From Acidobacteriota bacterium (GTDB lineage: Bacteria; Acidobacteriota; UBA6911), in contig JAAYCX010000015.1 of the NCBI GenBank assembly GCA_012729555.1, forward strand, positions 1 through 64,000: a DNA stretch of 64,000 nt, read 5' to 3'. How positions within the stretch are numbered: the stretch's first letter is position 1; each line of letters begins with the position of its first letter. The notes beneath the pieces are model-generated. The model was not told where the DNA came from and made no database searches. It worked only from the letters and a program-made list of their open reading frames with translations. Both the position numbers and the translations under genes were made by a program. Shown piece after piece: positions 1-8,284 of this stretch.

Positions 1-1
1 C

Positions 2-724
2 GAACGCTACGCCCGGCAGCTCGCGCTGCTGGGCGCGGAGGGTCAGGAGAAGCTCGAGCGCGCCCGGGTCCTGGTGGTGGGCGCCGGGGGCCTTGGCTCC
101 CCCCTGCTCTCCTACCTGGCGGCGGCCGGAGTCGGGACCCTGACCTTCGTGGACGAGGACCGGGTGGCGGAAAGCAACCTGAACCGCCAGGTTCTCTACA
201 CCGAGACCGACCTGGGCCATTCGAAAGCCGGGAGGGCGGCAGAGCGGCTCGCGGCTCTGAACGCCACGGTGCGGGTGACGCCCATCGCGGCGCGTTTCAC
301 CGGGGAGAACGGTCCGGCGCTGGTGGTGCAGAGCGACCTCGTGGCGTTGGCGCTCGACAACCGGGAAACCCGTCTGCTGGCCAACCGCCTCTGCGTCGCG
401 GCCGGAAGGCCGCTGGTGGACGGCGGCATCGACGGCTGGAGCGGGTATGTCACCGCCGTCGTGCCGGGAAAGACCTCCTGCCTTTCCTGCTGGTTCGAAC
501 AGCGGAAGCCCGGAGGGAGGGCCCCGGTGTCCCTGGGCCCCATGGCCGGCGTCATAGGTTCGATGGAGGCCCTGGCGGTGCTCCAGATGCTGCTGGGACA
601 CCCGGGCCCGGCGGGAAGGCTGATGCTGTTTGACGGCTCCCGATGGACGTTGTCCTCCCTGGGCGCAGGACGGCGCCCCGATTGCCCCGCGTGCGGAAAC
701 CGCGGGGAGGCCGCGCCATCCTAG
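2..724 (+). CDS. ThiF/MoeB/HesA-family adenylyltransferase (5' end outside window)
   Basis: An E1-like enzyme that adenylates the C-terminal Gly-Gly of a small sulfur-carrier protein. The reading frame is open from base 2, and the residues before the first GTG (74) already match the family (RYARQL, then GQEKLE), so the gene starts upstream of the window. Visible motifs are the nucleotide loop GAGGLGSP, the NLNRQ motif, a DNRETR segment, and two Cys pairs (CLSC and CPAC near the C-terminus) that should bind zinc. The stop lies 66 bases before an AOR gene, and a MoaD-like carrier ending in Gly-Gly follows the AOR. I infer that it activates that carrier for molybdopterin/tungstopterin synthesis serving the AOR. 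A MoeB, ThiF or HesA assignment cannot be separated from sequence alone. Confidence 0.88.
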   Translation, partial: ERYARQLALLGAEGQEKLERARVLVVGAGGLGSPLLSYLAAAGVGTLTFVDEDRVAESNLNRQVLYTETDLGHSKAGRAAERLAALNATVRVTPIAARFTGENGPALVVQSDLVALALDNRETRLLANRLCVAAGRPLVDGGIDGWSGYVTAVVPGKTSCLSCWFEQRKPGGRAPVSLGPMAGVIGSMEALAVLQMLLGHPGPAGRLMLFDGSRWTLSSLGAGRRPDCPACGNRGEAAPS

Positions 725-790
725 GGGTGACGGGGACCGTGAAGTGAGTGTGTCTATTACCGGAATCATTCTTTGTTGGAGAGATCATCG

Positions 791-2506
791 ATGGCTAAAA
801 TAATCAGAGTCAACATGGAAACCAAGGGGATCACCGAGGAGGACGCCGGCAAATACAACAGCTACGGCGCCCGCGGCTTTATCGCCCGCTTCCTTACCGA
901 TGAGGTCGACCCGACCTGCGAACCCCTCGGCATCCACAACAAGCTCGTCTTCTGCACGGGCCTGCTCGGCGGTACCATGGTCTCCAGTTCCGGCCGGCTT
1001 TCGGTGGGAGGCAAGAGCCCGCTCACCCAGGGCATCAAAGAGGCCAGTTCGGGAGGGACCGCGGGAAACGATCTGGCGCGCCACAACATCCGGGCCGTCA
1101 TCATCGAACGGCTGCCCGCCCCCGGCGACACCAACAGCTACGTCCTGGTGATCTCCGACGAGGGGATCCGGCTCGAGGCCATGAACGAGCTCGAGTACCT
1201 GGGAGTGCGCGATACCTTCAGGACCCTGAGGGAGCGCTTCGGCGACAAGGCCGGCGTCATCTGCAACGGCCCCACCGGCGAGCGCCTGATGCGCGGCGCC
1301 GGCATCGCGGTCGCCGCCCCCCGCGGCGAAATGCGATTCGCGGCGCGCGGGGGCATGGGGGCCGTGATGGGGAGCAAGCGGCTGAAGGCCGTCGTCATCG
1401 TCCCGGCCAGGATCTCCAAGGTGGAATACTTCGACAAGGCGGCCTTCACGGAAGCCGCGAAGGAATTCCACCAGATGCTGATCGACGCCATGCCCACCAT
1501 CAAGAAAAGCAACCAGACGTTCGGCACCTCCGGCATGTTCAAGATCGTCAACGAGCTGGGGCTGTGCCCCACGCGCAATTTCACCCTCGGCGCCTTCGAG
1601 TTCCACACCGAGATCGGCGGTGAGAAGATGGTCGAGCTCATCCGGGCCCGCGGCGGCGACGGAAAGACCGGGCAGTCGTGCATGAACGGCTGCATGATCA
1701 AGTGCCTCTCCGTCTTCCCCGACGAGAACGGCAAGGCCAGCTGCTCCACCCTCCAGTATGAAAACCTGTCGCTCCTGGGTTCCAACCTCTGCCTCGCCAC
1801 CCTGGACAGCATCGCCCACCTGAACGACAAGGTAAACGACCTGGGACAGGACGCCATCGAGATCGGCGCCGCCCTGGGAGTGGCCGCGGAAGCCGGGCTG
1901 GCCGAGTTCGGGAACGAGGAGAGCTTCATGAAGCTGCTGGCCGAGGTCGAGGCCGCCACGCCGCTGGGCCGCGTGATCGGCAACGGCGTCAAGATCACGG
2001 GGGAGGTGCTCGGGATCAACGACCTCCCCATGACCAAGGGGCAGGCGATGCCGGCCTACGACCCCCGCGCGCTGAAGGGGAACGGCGTCACCTTCGCCAT
2101 GAACCCCATGGGGGCCGACCACACCATGGGCAACCTCTACGGGGCGCGCGCCACCATGCCGCCCCTGGCCACGGAAGGACAGGGGGACCTGTCCCGCAAG
2201 ACCCAGCTGCAGATGGCGGGGCTGGAAAACACGGGCTTCTGCATTTTCGTCCGGAGCTACCTCTTCAAGAAACCGGAACTCTTCACCCGGTTCGCCTACG
2301 GCATCTGCGGCGACAAGATGACGGTGGAAGAGTTCTGGGAACAGGGGCACGAGACGGCACGCCTGGAATACGAGTACAACGTCAAGGCCGGCATCGCCCC
2401 TTCCCAGGACAAGCTGCCGGAATACATGTACCGAATCCCCCTGCCTCCCACCAATTCGGTGTTCGACCTCTCCGACGAGGAGATGCAGAAGGGGGTCCTG
2501 CGCTAG
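791..2506 (+). CDS. aor: Aldehyde:ferredoxin oxidoreductase (AOR family, tungsten or molybdenum)
   Basis: 571 aa. AOR enzymes oxidise aldehydes, or reduce carboxylic acids, with ferredoxin at a bis-pterin W/Mo site next to a 4Fe-4S cluster. The N-terminal half carries AOR_N features (GARGFIARFL, then LLGG and GRLSVGGKSPLT). Cluster cysteines are C297, C301 and C305 in a C-x3-C-x3-C pattern plus C484 in the TGFC motif. The spacing differs slightly from the C-x2-C-x3-C of archaeal AOR. The GADHTMGN stretch is also typical. ATG 791 is chosen over the in-frame TTG at 773 because GGAG lies about 9 bases upstream. Neighbours (E1-like enzyme, MoaD-like carrier, radical-SAM maturase) form a dedicated cofactor module. 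The substrate is unknown. It could also act as a carboxylate reductase. Confidence 0.93.
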   Translation: MAKIIRVNMETKGITEEDAGKYNSYGARGFIARFLTDEVDPTCEPLGIHNKLVFCTGLLGGTMVSSSGRLSVGGKSPLTQGIKEASSGGTAGNDLARHNIRAVIIERLPAPGDTNSYVLVISDEGIRLEAMNELEYLGVRDTFRTLRERFGDKAGVICNGPTGERLMRGAGIAVAAPRGEMRFAARGGMGAVMGSKRLKAVVIVPARISKVEYFDKAAFTEAAKEFHQMLIDAMPTIKKSNQTFGTSGMFKIVNELGLCPTRNFTLGAFEFHTEIGGEKMVELIRARGGDGKTGQSCMNGCMIKCLSVFPDENGKASCSTLQYENLSLLGSNLCLATLDSIAHLNDKVNDLGQDAIEIGAALGVAAEAGLAEFGNEESFMKLLAEVEAATPLGRVIGNGVKITGEVLGINDLPMTKGQAMPAYDPRALKGNGVTFAMNPMGADHTMGNLYGARATMPPLATEGQGDLSRKTQLQMAGLENTGFCIFVRSYLFKKPELFTRFAYGICGDKMTVEEFWEQGHETARLEYEYNVKAGIAPSQDKLPEYMYRIPLPPTNSVFDLSDEEMQKGVLR

Positions 2507-2521
2507 GAGCCAGAGACACCC

Positions 2522-2746
2522 ATGATCGAGTTGGAATACAACCTGATGCTGGCTGAGCTGGCGGGCAAGAGCGGGGAAACGCTCGATATCGGCGCTTCCC
2601 TGCCCTTGCCGGAGCTCGAGGCACGGCTCGGCTTCCCCCCCGACAGCGTGGGGATGCTGCTCATCAACGGCGCATGGGCGCCCCTCGACAGCGTCATCAA
2701 GGACGGCGACTTCGTCCAGCTCTATCCCCACATGGAGGGCGGATGA
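2522..2746 (+). CDS. MoaD/ThiS-like sulfur carrier
   Basis: 74 aa ubiquitin-fold carrier ending in Gly-Gly, the residues thiocarboxylated by an E1-like enzyme. Near the C-terminus a hydrophobic strand (GMLLINGAW) and an IKDGDFVQLYP motif match the MoaD/ThiS fold. It starts 15 bases after the AOR stop, and the ThiF-like gene lies just upstream of the AOR. I infer that it provides sulfur for the dithiolene of the AOR pterin cofactor, as MoaD does in molybdenum cofactor synthesis. A ThiS-like role in thiamine synthesis is unlikely because no thi genes are nearby. Confidence 0.85.
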   Translation: MIELEYNLMLAELAGKSGETLDIGASLPLPELEARLGFPPDSVGMLLINGAWAPLDSVIKDGDFVQLYPHMEGG

Positions 2747-2798
2747 CCCGGCCGCACGCCCGGGCTCCGCGCGGTCCGCTCGAGGAACCCCAAGAGTA

Positions 2799-4097
2799 AT
2801 GAATCACACCCAATCCGACGCGCCCGGGGCTCCCGCCCCGGCCGAGAGTTCCGCCGATCCCCTGCTCAAGGCCTACGTGGAACCCACCAACCGCTGCAAC
2901 CTCGACTGCGTGACCTGCATCCGGCATAGCTGGGACGAATCGCCCGAGGACCTGGACTGGACCGTTTACGGGAGACTGATCGAGGGTCTGGCCGCTTTCC
3001 CCGAAGCCCGGACCGTCGCCTTCGCCGGTTTCGGGGAGCCGCTGCTGCATCCGCGCTTCCCCGAAATGATCCGGCTGGCCCACGAGAGCGGCCTGCGCAC
3101 GGAGATCACGACCAACGCCATGCTCCTGACCCCGGCGATGGCGGAGCGGCTGGTCTACGCCGGGCTGGACCAGATCACCGTGTCCGTCGACGGCACGTCG
3201 AACAAATCCCACGGCGCCGTCCGCCCCGGGGCGTCGCTCGACCGGATCGTGCGAAACGTCCGCACCCTCTACCTCTGGAGCCTGGTGAAGCAAACGACGC
3301 CGCCCGACGCCGGCGCGGACCTGAAGCGGAAGACCCTGGCCCGCCTCGAGGAGCTCGCCGGGGCCCCCTCTCCCCCGCTCGAGGCCACCGACTTCCTCTA
3401 CCCCATGGAGGACATGCTCGACACCCTGCCCCAGGCGCCCGTGCGGATCGGGATCGAGTTCGTGGCCATGAAGAGCAACATCCACGAGCTGCCGGACCTG
3501 CAGGAGATCGCGCGCAGGGTCCGGGCGTCGTTCATCCTGGTTTCGAACGTGCTCCCCTACGCGCCCGAGCTCCAGGACGAAATCCTCTACGAGAGGACGC
3601 CCACCAGCCACGAGTCGCCGGGGGACCCGCGCAACCCGCTCTGGATCCTTCCCAGGATGGACTGGAGCCGGGAAGCCCTCGAAGCCGTATCGGCCGTGGC
3701 CCTCCGTCAGGCCAATCTGAGTTATCTCGACCTCAACCTGGGGCAGCGGAACAATTACTGCCCCTTCATCCGGCCGGGAAGCGTGGCCCTCTCCTGCCAC
3801 GGCGGGATCAGCCCCTGCCCCCCGCTCCTGCACTCCTACACCTGCTATATCCGGGACTGGAAAAAGGCATTCCGGCGCTGTGAATATGGGAGCCTGAAAG
3901 AACGGTCCCTGGAGTCGATCTGGCGGCAGCCCGATTACGCCTCCTTCAGGGAGCGGGTGAGGAAATTCGAATTTTCCCCCTGCATCGACTGCTGCGGGTG
4001 CGAATTCGCCGAGGGGAACGAAACGGACTGCCACGGCAATCCCTTCCCCGTCTGCGGCCACTGCCTCTGGGCCCGCGGCGTCCTGCGCTGCGCCTGA
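2799..4097 (+). CDS. Radical SAM/SPASM protein, AOR-associated maturase
   Basis: 432 aa. The radical-SAM cluster motif is C33-x3-C37-x2-C40, followed by a GFGEPLLHP segment typical of SPASM-type enzymes. The C-terminal 130 residues are very Cys-rich: about a dozen Cys including CIDCCGC and a final CGHC, suggesting auxiliary Fe-S clusters. The family fits the radical-SAM proteins known to sit beside tungsten-dependent AOR genes as proposed maturases. The call rests on motifs plus gene order. It starts 52 bases after the MoaD-like gene on the same strand, so co-transcription is likely. Its 3' end faces the second AOR (convergent, 19-base gap). Whether it modifies the AOR polypeptide or its cofactor cannot be seen here. 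Confidence 0.85.
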   Translation: MNHTQSDAPGAPAPAESSADPLLKAYVEPTNRCNLDCVTCIRHSWDESPEDLDWTVYGRLIEGLAAFPEARTVAFAGFGEPLLHPRFPEMIRLAHESGLRTEITTNAMLLTPAMAERLVYAGLDQITVSVDGTSNKSHGAVRPGASLDRIVRNVRTLYLWSLVKQTTPPDAGADLKRKTLARLEELAGAPSPPLEATDFLYPMEDMLDTLPQAPVRIGIEFVAMKSNIHELPDLQEIARRVRASFILVSNVLPYAPELQDEILYERTPTSHESPGDPRNPLWILPRMDWSREALEAVSAVALRQANLSYLDLNLGQRNNYCPFIRPGSVALSCHGGISPCPPLLHSYTCYIRDWKKAFRRCEYGSLKERSLESIWRQPDYASFRERVRKFEFSPCIDCCGCEFAEGNETDCHGNPFPVCGHCLWARGVLRCA

Positions 4098-4116
4098 CTC
4101 CCTCCAGCGCCCCCGC

Positions 4117-5829
4117 CTACAGCGTGTCGAACACCGAATCCAGGTCGGAATCGGGGACGTCGAACACCGTGTCGTGGGGCGGCAGCGGCTCCTCGCGCAT
4201 GAACTCCGGGATCCGGTAATCGTTCCGGGTCAATCCCGCCCGGCGGTTGAACTCCAGTTCGGTACGCAGGACCTCCCGGTTCGAGCGGTCGTAGTCCTCG
4301 AGCGTCCAGCCCCAGCCGTAGATGCCGTTGATCATGTCGATCATCAACTGCGGCTTCGAAATGATGGGCGGCCGGGCGAAGAGGCACAACCCCGTGCTGT
4401 CGAGCATGGCGGCGATGATCTGCAGCTTCAGCGAGAGCTCCTTCTGCCCCTCGGCTCCGAGGGGGTTGACCTCGAGCCGGGCGCCGAAGGCGTTGCCCGC
4501 GGTGTGGTCCGCCCCCTGCGGGGAGGTCGCGTAGGTCACGCCGTTCCCCTTCAGCGCGCGGGGGTCGTAGGCCGGCATCGCCTGCCCGACCGCGGCCGGC
4601 ACCCGGCGCACTCCCAGGATCCTCCCCGTGGTGACGCACCCGCACCCGATCATGCGCCCGAGGACCGTCCCCTCGCCCACCTGCCGGAGCAGCCCGACGA
4701 GGCTGTCGATATCCCCGAATTTCGCCAGGCCCGCCTCGACGGCTACGCCGAGCGCGGCGCCCGTTTCGATGGTGTCCAGCCCGAAATCGTTGCACATGTA
4801 GTTCAGGGTCGCCACGTCGTCCAGGGTGTCGAGCCCCAGGTTGGAGCCGACGAGCCCGATGGTTTCGTACTGCACGGTGCCGACCACCGGCTTGCCCGTC
4901 CTGTCCGTGAAAAGGTTGCGGCAGGCGATGACGCACCCGGGCATGCAGCGGGTGCCCACCTTCCCCTCGCGGGCGAGGATGATTTCCCGGAGCTTTTCGC
5001 CCCGCAGCTCCGCCGCGCCCTCGAAGCGCCCCGAGGAGAAATTGCGCGTCGGCAGCGCCCCCATCTCGTTGACGGCGCCTACGATCGAAGCCGTGCCGTA
5101 CAGGTGCTGCGATCCCTTGACCCCCAGCTTGGGGCTCGTGATCAGGGCCTGGGCGAACTCCTTGCAGGCGGTGCGGAAGAGCTTGTCGTCGTGCATCCGG
5201 ACCGCCCTGCCCAGCGCCTTCTTGATGACGACGGCCTTCAGCCCCTTGCTCCCCATGACGGCGCCCAGGCCGCCGCGCGCGGCGTGGTTGCTGCGCTGGT
5301 CCCGCTCCCCGGTCGCCGCGATCCCCGCGCCCGACATCAGGTACTCGCCCGCCTGCCCGATCGAGATGACGGTCGCGTCTTCCCCATAGCGCTCCTGCAA
5401 CCGGTCGGCGGTCGCGTAGGTGCCGATGTTGCGGACATCGGCCGCGGGGACCAGTTCGGCCGAATCCCCGTCCACGACCAGGATGGAGAAGTCCCCGGCG
5501 GCAGGCTGCTCCTCGACCACGATCGCCTTGATGCCCCACTTGCCCAGGGTGTCCCCCGCGGTCCCGCCGGCGTTGGCCTCCTTGACCCCCCCCGTCAGCG
5601 GGCTCTTGGCCCCGACCGAAAGCCTTCCGGCCGTGGGAACGATGGCCCCGCCCAGCAATCCGGGGGTGAACACGAGCTTGTTATGCGGCCCGAGGGCGTC
5701 GCAGGCTGGAGGGATTTCGCTCAAAAGCAATTTCGCGATTAGGGCTCTGCCGCCAAGCTGTTCATATTCCTTGGGAACGGGTTCCCAACGAACACCCTTT
5801 TCCTTCATGCGGACACGCAGTATCTTCAT
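4117..5829 (-). CDS. Second aldehyde:ferredoxin oxidoreductase (AOR family)
   Basis: 570 aa, paralogous to the AOR at 791-2506 along its length. Both share AYDPRALKGNGVT and the GADHT motif. Cluster cysteines are C295, C299 and C303 (C-x3-C-x3-C) plus C482 in a TGLC motif. ATG 5829 is preferred over an upstream ATG at 5937 because GGGAGG lies 8 bases before it and the protein then begins like other AORs (MKILRVR). It is encoded opposite to the first AOR and has no accessory genes of its own, so it probably shares the pterin and maturation genes of that cluster. It has its own promoter in the 5830-6026 gap. The differing N-termini and middle sections suggest different aldehydes. Confidence 0.92.
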   Translation of the reverse strand: MKILRVRMKEKGVRWEPVPKEYEQLGGRALIAKLLLSEIPPACDALGPHNKLVFTPGLLGGAIVPTAGRLSVGAKSPLTGGVKEANAGGTAGDTLGKWGIKAIVVEEQPAAGDFSILVVDGDSAELVPAADVRNIGTYATADRLQERYGEDATVISIGQAGEYLMSGAGIAATGERDQRSNHAARGGLGAVMGSKGLKAVVIKKALGRAVRMHDDKLFRTACKEFAQALITSPKLGVKGSQHLYGTASIVGAVNEMGALPTRNFSSGRFEGAAELRGEKLREIILAREGKVGTRCMPGCVIACRNLFTDRTGKPVVGTVQYETIGLVGSNLGLDTLDDVATLNYMCNDFGLDTIETGAALGVAVEAGLAKFGDIDSLVGLLRQVGEGTVLGRMIGCGCVTTGRILGVRRVPAAVGQAMPAYDPRALKGNGVTYATSPQGADHTAGNAFGARLEVNPLGAEGQKELSLKLQIIAAMLDSTGLCLFARPPIISKPQLMIDMINGIYGWGWTLEDYDRSNREVLRTELEFNRRAGLTRNDYRIPEFMREEPLPPHDTVFDVPDSDLDSVFDTL

Positions 5830-5866
5830 GGCGGACCTCCCGAGAAATAAAGATTGATCTTCCATA

Positions 5867-5895
5867 AGATTAGGCCGCATTCCACTATGCGTCAA
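5867..5895 (-). promoter_or_regulatory. Sigma70-type promoter of the second AOR gene
   Basis: On the minus strand, TTGACG (5890-5895) and TAATCT (5867-5872) are separated by exactly 17 bases. Transcription would start near 5860, leaving a short leader with the GGGAGG ribosome-binding site. The -35 box sits inside the inverted repeat at 5887-5900. Confidence 0.55.
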
Positions 5896-5914
5896 CGCAT
5901 TCCACCTAATGGAA
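5879..5914. promoter_or_regulatory. Nested operator-like repeats between the second AOR and isocitrate dehydrogenase
   Basis: Three signals overlap. ATTCCAC occurs twice as a direct repeat (5879 and 5899, 20 bases apart, about two helical turns). ATGCGT-CA-ACGCAT is a perfect inverted repeat at 5887-5900. TTCCA-N5-TGGAA is another inverted repeat at 5900-5914. They cover the -35 region of the AOR promoter, so repressor binding here would block it. A further perfect palindrome, ATGATATATCAT, lies at 5988-5999 just before the isocitrate dehydrogenase ribosome-binding site. The regulator is unknown. Confidence 0.4.
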
Positions 5915-6026
5915 CAAATTGTCCGAAAATATCCCAAGATATCTGAAATTTTGCCTGGTTTTTGGGAGCCTTCTCAACCCTCTCCCCATGATATATCATC
6001 ACCAAAGAGAAAGGGGACGCACGATC

Positions 6027-8270
6027 ATGATGGAGAAACCCTCGGAATCGACCATTTTCTGGACCTGGACGGACGAAGCGCCCGCGCTGGCCACCCTCTC
6101 CCTCTTCCCCATCATCCGGGCCTTCACCCGGCAAACAGGCATCCGCGTCGAGCTCGCCGACATTTCCCTGGCGGGGCGGATCCTGGCCAATTTCCCCGAA
6201 TGGCTGACCGAAGCCCAGCGGGTGCCCGACTGGCTGACCCGGCTGGGGGATCTCACCCTGAAGCCCGAGGCCAACATCATCAAGCTTCCCAACATCTCCG
6301 CATCGGTCCCGCAGCTCGTCGACGCCGTCCGGGAGCTGCAGGCGCAGGGGTACGCCATCCCCGACTACCCGGAGGCCCCCGAAGACGACGGGGAAAGGGA
6401 CATACGCGCGCGCTACGACATCGTTCTCGGGAGCGCGGTGAACCCGGTGATCCGGGAGGGAAACTCGGACCGCCGCCTCCCCCCCGCCGTCAAGGCCTAC
6501 GCCCGGAAACACCCCCGGAAGCTGGGCGCCTGGAGCCCGGACTCCCCGACCCATGTCTCCCATATGTCCCGGGGAGACTTCTACGAAAGCGAGAGAGCCG
6601 TCACGGTGGAGCGCGTGGGAGCGGCGCTGTACGAATTCGTGGCCGATGACGGGGCCGTCACGGTGCTGAAAAAGGGGCCGGAGCTCGGCGAAGGGGACAT
6701 CCTGGACGCCGCCGTGCTCAACGTGCGCCGGCTGCGCGCCTTCTACCGGGAGGAGATCGCGGACGCCCGGGAGCGCGGGATCCTCTTCTCGCTCCACGTG
6801 AAGGCCACCATGATGAAGGTGTCCGACCCGGTGATCTTCGGACACGCCGTCAGCACCTTCCTGGAGCCCGTATTCGCGAAGCACGCCGACCTCTTCGCCC
6901 GGCTGGGAATAAACCCCGACAACGGCCTGGGAGAACTATACGCAAGGATCGAATCCCTCGGCCCGGAGGCACGCGCGGGATTGGAGTCGGACATCCGGAA
7001 GACCCTGGAGGAGCGGCCGGAGCTGGCCATGGTCGACTCCGAACGCGGGATCACCAACCTCCACGTCCCCAACAACGTCATCATCGACGCCTCCATCCCC
7101 GCCATGATCCGCGACTCCGGAAAGATGTGGGGGCCGGACGGCCGGCTGCACGACACCAAGGCCGTCATCCCCGACCGCTGCTACGCCACGATCTACAAGG
7201 CCATCGTCGAGGACTGCGTGAAAAACGGCGCTTTCGACCCGGCGACGATGGGGAGCGTGCCGAACATCGGGCTCATGGCTCAGCAGGCGGAAGAGTACGG
7301 TTCCCACGACAAGACCTTCATCGCCCCCGGGCCGGGCGTCATCCGCGTCCGGTGCGCCGATACCGGGGAAACCCTGATCAGCAGGACGGTGGAGCCCGGG
7401 GACATCTTCCGCTCCTGCCGGACGACCGACGCCTCCGTCCGCGACTGGGTGCTGCTGGCCGTCCGGCGGGCGCGCCGGAGCGACACCCCCGCCGTCTTCT
7501 GGCTCGACCCCGCGCGGGGGCATGACGCGGAGGTCCTCCGCAAGGTCGAACGGGACCTGGCCGGATGCGACCTCCGGGGCCTCGACATCCGCGTGATGAC
7601 GCCGGTCGCGGCGATGGAGTTTTCGCTCGGGCGCGTCCGCCGCGGCCTCGACACCATATCGGTGACGGGCAACGTCCTGCGCGACTACCTGACCGATCTC
7701 TTCCCCATTCTCGAGGTCGGGACCTCCGGGAAGATGCTGTCGATCGTCCCGCTCCTGGCCGGGGGGGGGATGTTCGAAACGGGAGCCGGGGGGAGCGCGC
7801 CCAAGCACGTGCGGCAGTTCATCAAGGAAAACTATCTCCGCTGGGACTCCCTCGGTGAATTCTCGAACCTGGCCGCTTCCCTGCAGCACATGGGAACCGC
7901 CTTCCGGAACGCCACGGCCTCCCTCCTCTCCGAAACACTCGAGGACGCCATCGGCGCCTTCCTCGAAAACGACCGCTCCCCCGCCCGCAAACTGGGGGGC
8001 ATCGACTGCCGCGGCAGTCACTTCTACCTGGCCCTCTACTGGGCCCGGGCGCTGGCCGACCGGGCCGGGGACACCCCCCTCGGCGCCCGGTTCACCCTGC
8101 TCGCGCGGCGCCTGGCGGAAAACGAGGAGAAGATCCACGCCGAGCTGATCGCCGTGCAGGGGCGCCCGGTGGACATGGGAGGGTACTACCATCCCGACCT
8201 CGCCCGGACCTCCGCCGCGATGCGCCCCAGCCCCGTCCTGAACGCCGTCATCGACGACCCCGGGATATAA
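6027..8270 (+). CDS. icd2: Isocitrate dehydrogenase, NADP-dependent, monomeric type
   Basis: 747 aa, the usual size of the monomeric IDH family, which is unrelated in length to the roughly 420 aa dimeric enzyme. It oxidises isocitrate to 2-oxoglutarate and CO2. Family motifs include HVSHMSRGDFYESE (substrate-binding Ser region), SLHVKATMMKVSDP (catalytic Lys), NVIIDASIPAMIRDSGKMWG (metal-binding Asp) and DRCYATIYKAIVEDC (catalytic Tyr). ATG 6027 is chosen, preceded by AAAGGGG. The longer frame from 5919 would add a non-homologous N-terminus lying in the promoter region. It is transcribed away from the second AOR and ends 14 bases from the convergent aldo/keto reductase. Its 2-oxoglutarate product links to the glutamate synthase at 58.8 kb, but there is no operon link. 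Confidence 0.95.
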   Translation: MMEKPSESTIFWTWTDEAPALATLSLFPIIRAFTRQTGIRVELADISLAGRILANFPEWLTEAQRVPDWLTRLGDLTLKPEANIIKLPNISASVPQLVDAVRELQAQGYAIPDYPEAPEDDGERDIRARYDIVLGSAVNPVIREGNSDRRLPPAVKAYARKHPRKLGAWSPDSPTHVSHMSRGDFYESERAVTVERVGAALYEFVADDGAVTVLKKGPELGEGDILDAAVLNVRRLRAFYREEIADARERGILFSLHVKATMMKVSDPVIFGHAVSTFLEPVFAKHADLFARLGINPDNGLGELYARIESLGPEARAGLESDIRKTLEERPELAMVDSERGITNLHVPNNVIIDASIPAMIRDSGKMWGPDGRLHDTKAVIPDRCYATIYKAIVEDCVKNGAFDPATMGSVPNIGLMAQQAEEYGSHDKTFIAPGPGVIRVRCADTGETLISRTVEPGDIFRSCRTTDASVRDWVLLAVRRARRSDTPAVFWLDPARGHDAEVLRKVERDLAGCDLRGLDIRVMTPVAAMEFSLGRVRRGLDTISVTGNVLRDYLTDLFPILEVGTSGKMLSIVPLLAGGGMFETGAGGSAPKHVRQFIKENYLRWDSLGEFSNLAASLQHMGTAFRNATASLLSETLEDAIGAFLENDRSPARKLGGIDCRGSHFYLALYWARALADRAGDTPLGARFTLLARRLAENEEKIHAELIAVQGRPVDMGGYYHPDLARTSAAMRPSPVLNAVIDDPGI

Positions 8271-8284
8271 AGCCCGTGCCGCGG

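Noticed and set aside
785-2731. 648-codon minus-strand frame over the first AOR
   Set aside because: The plus strand encodes a complete AOR with cluster cysteines and a ribosome-binding site. The minus frame has low-complexity composition only.
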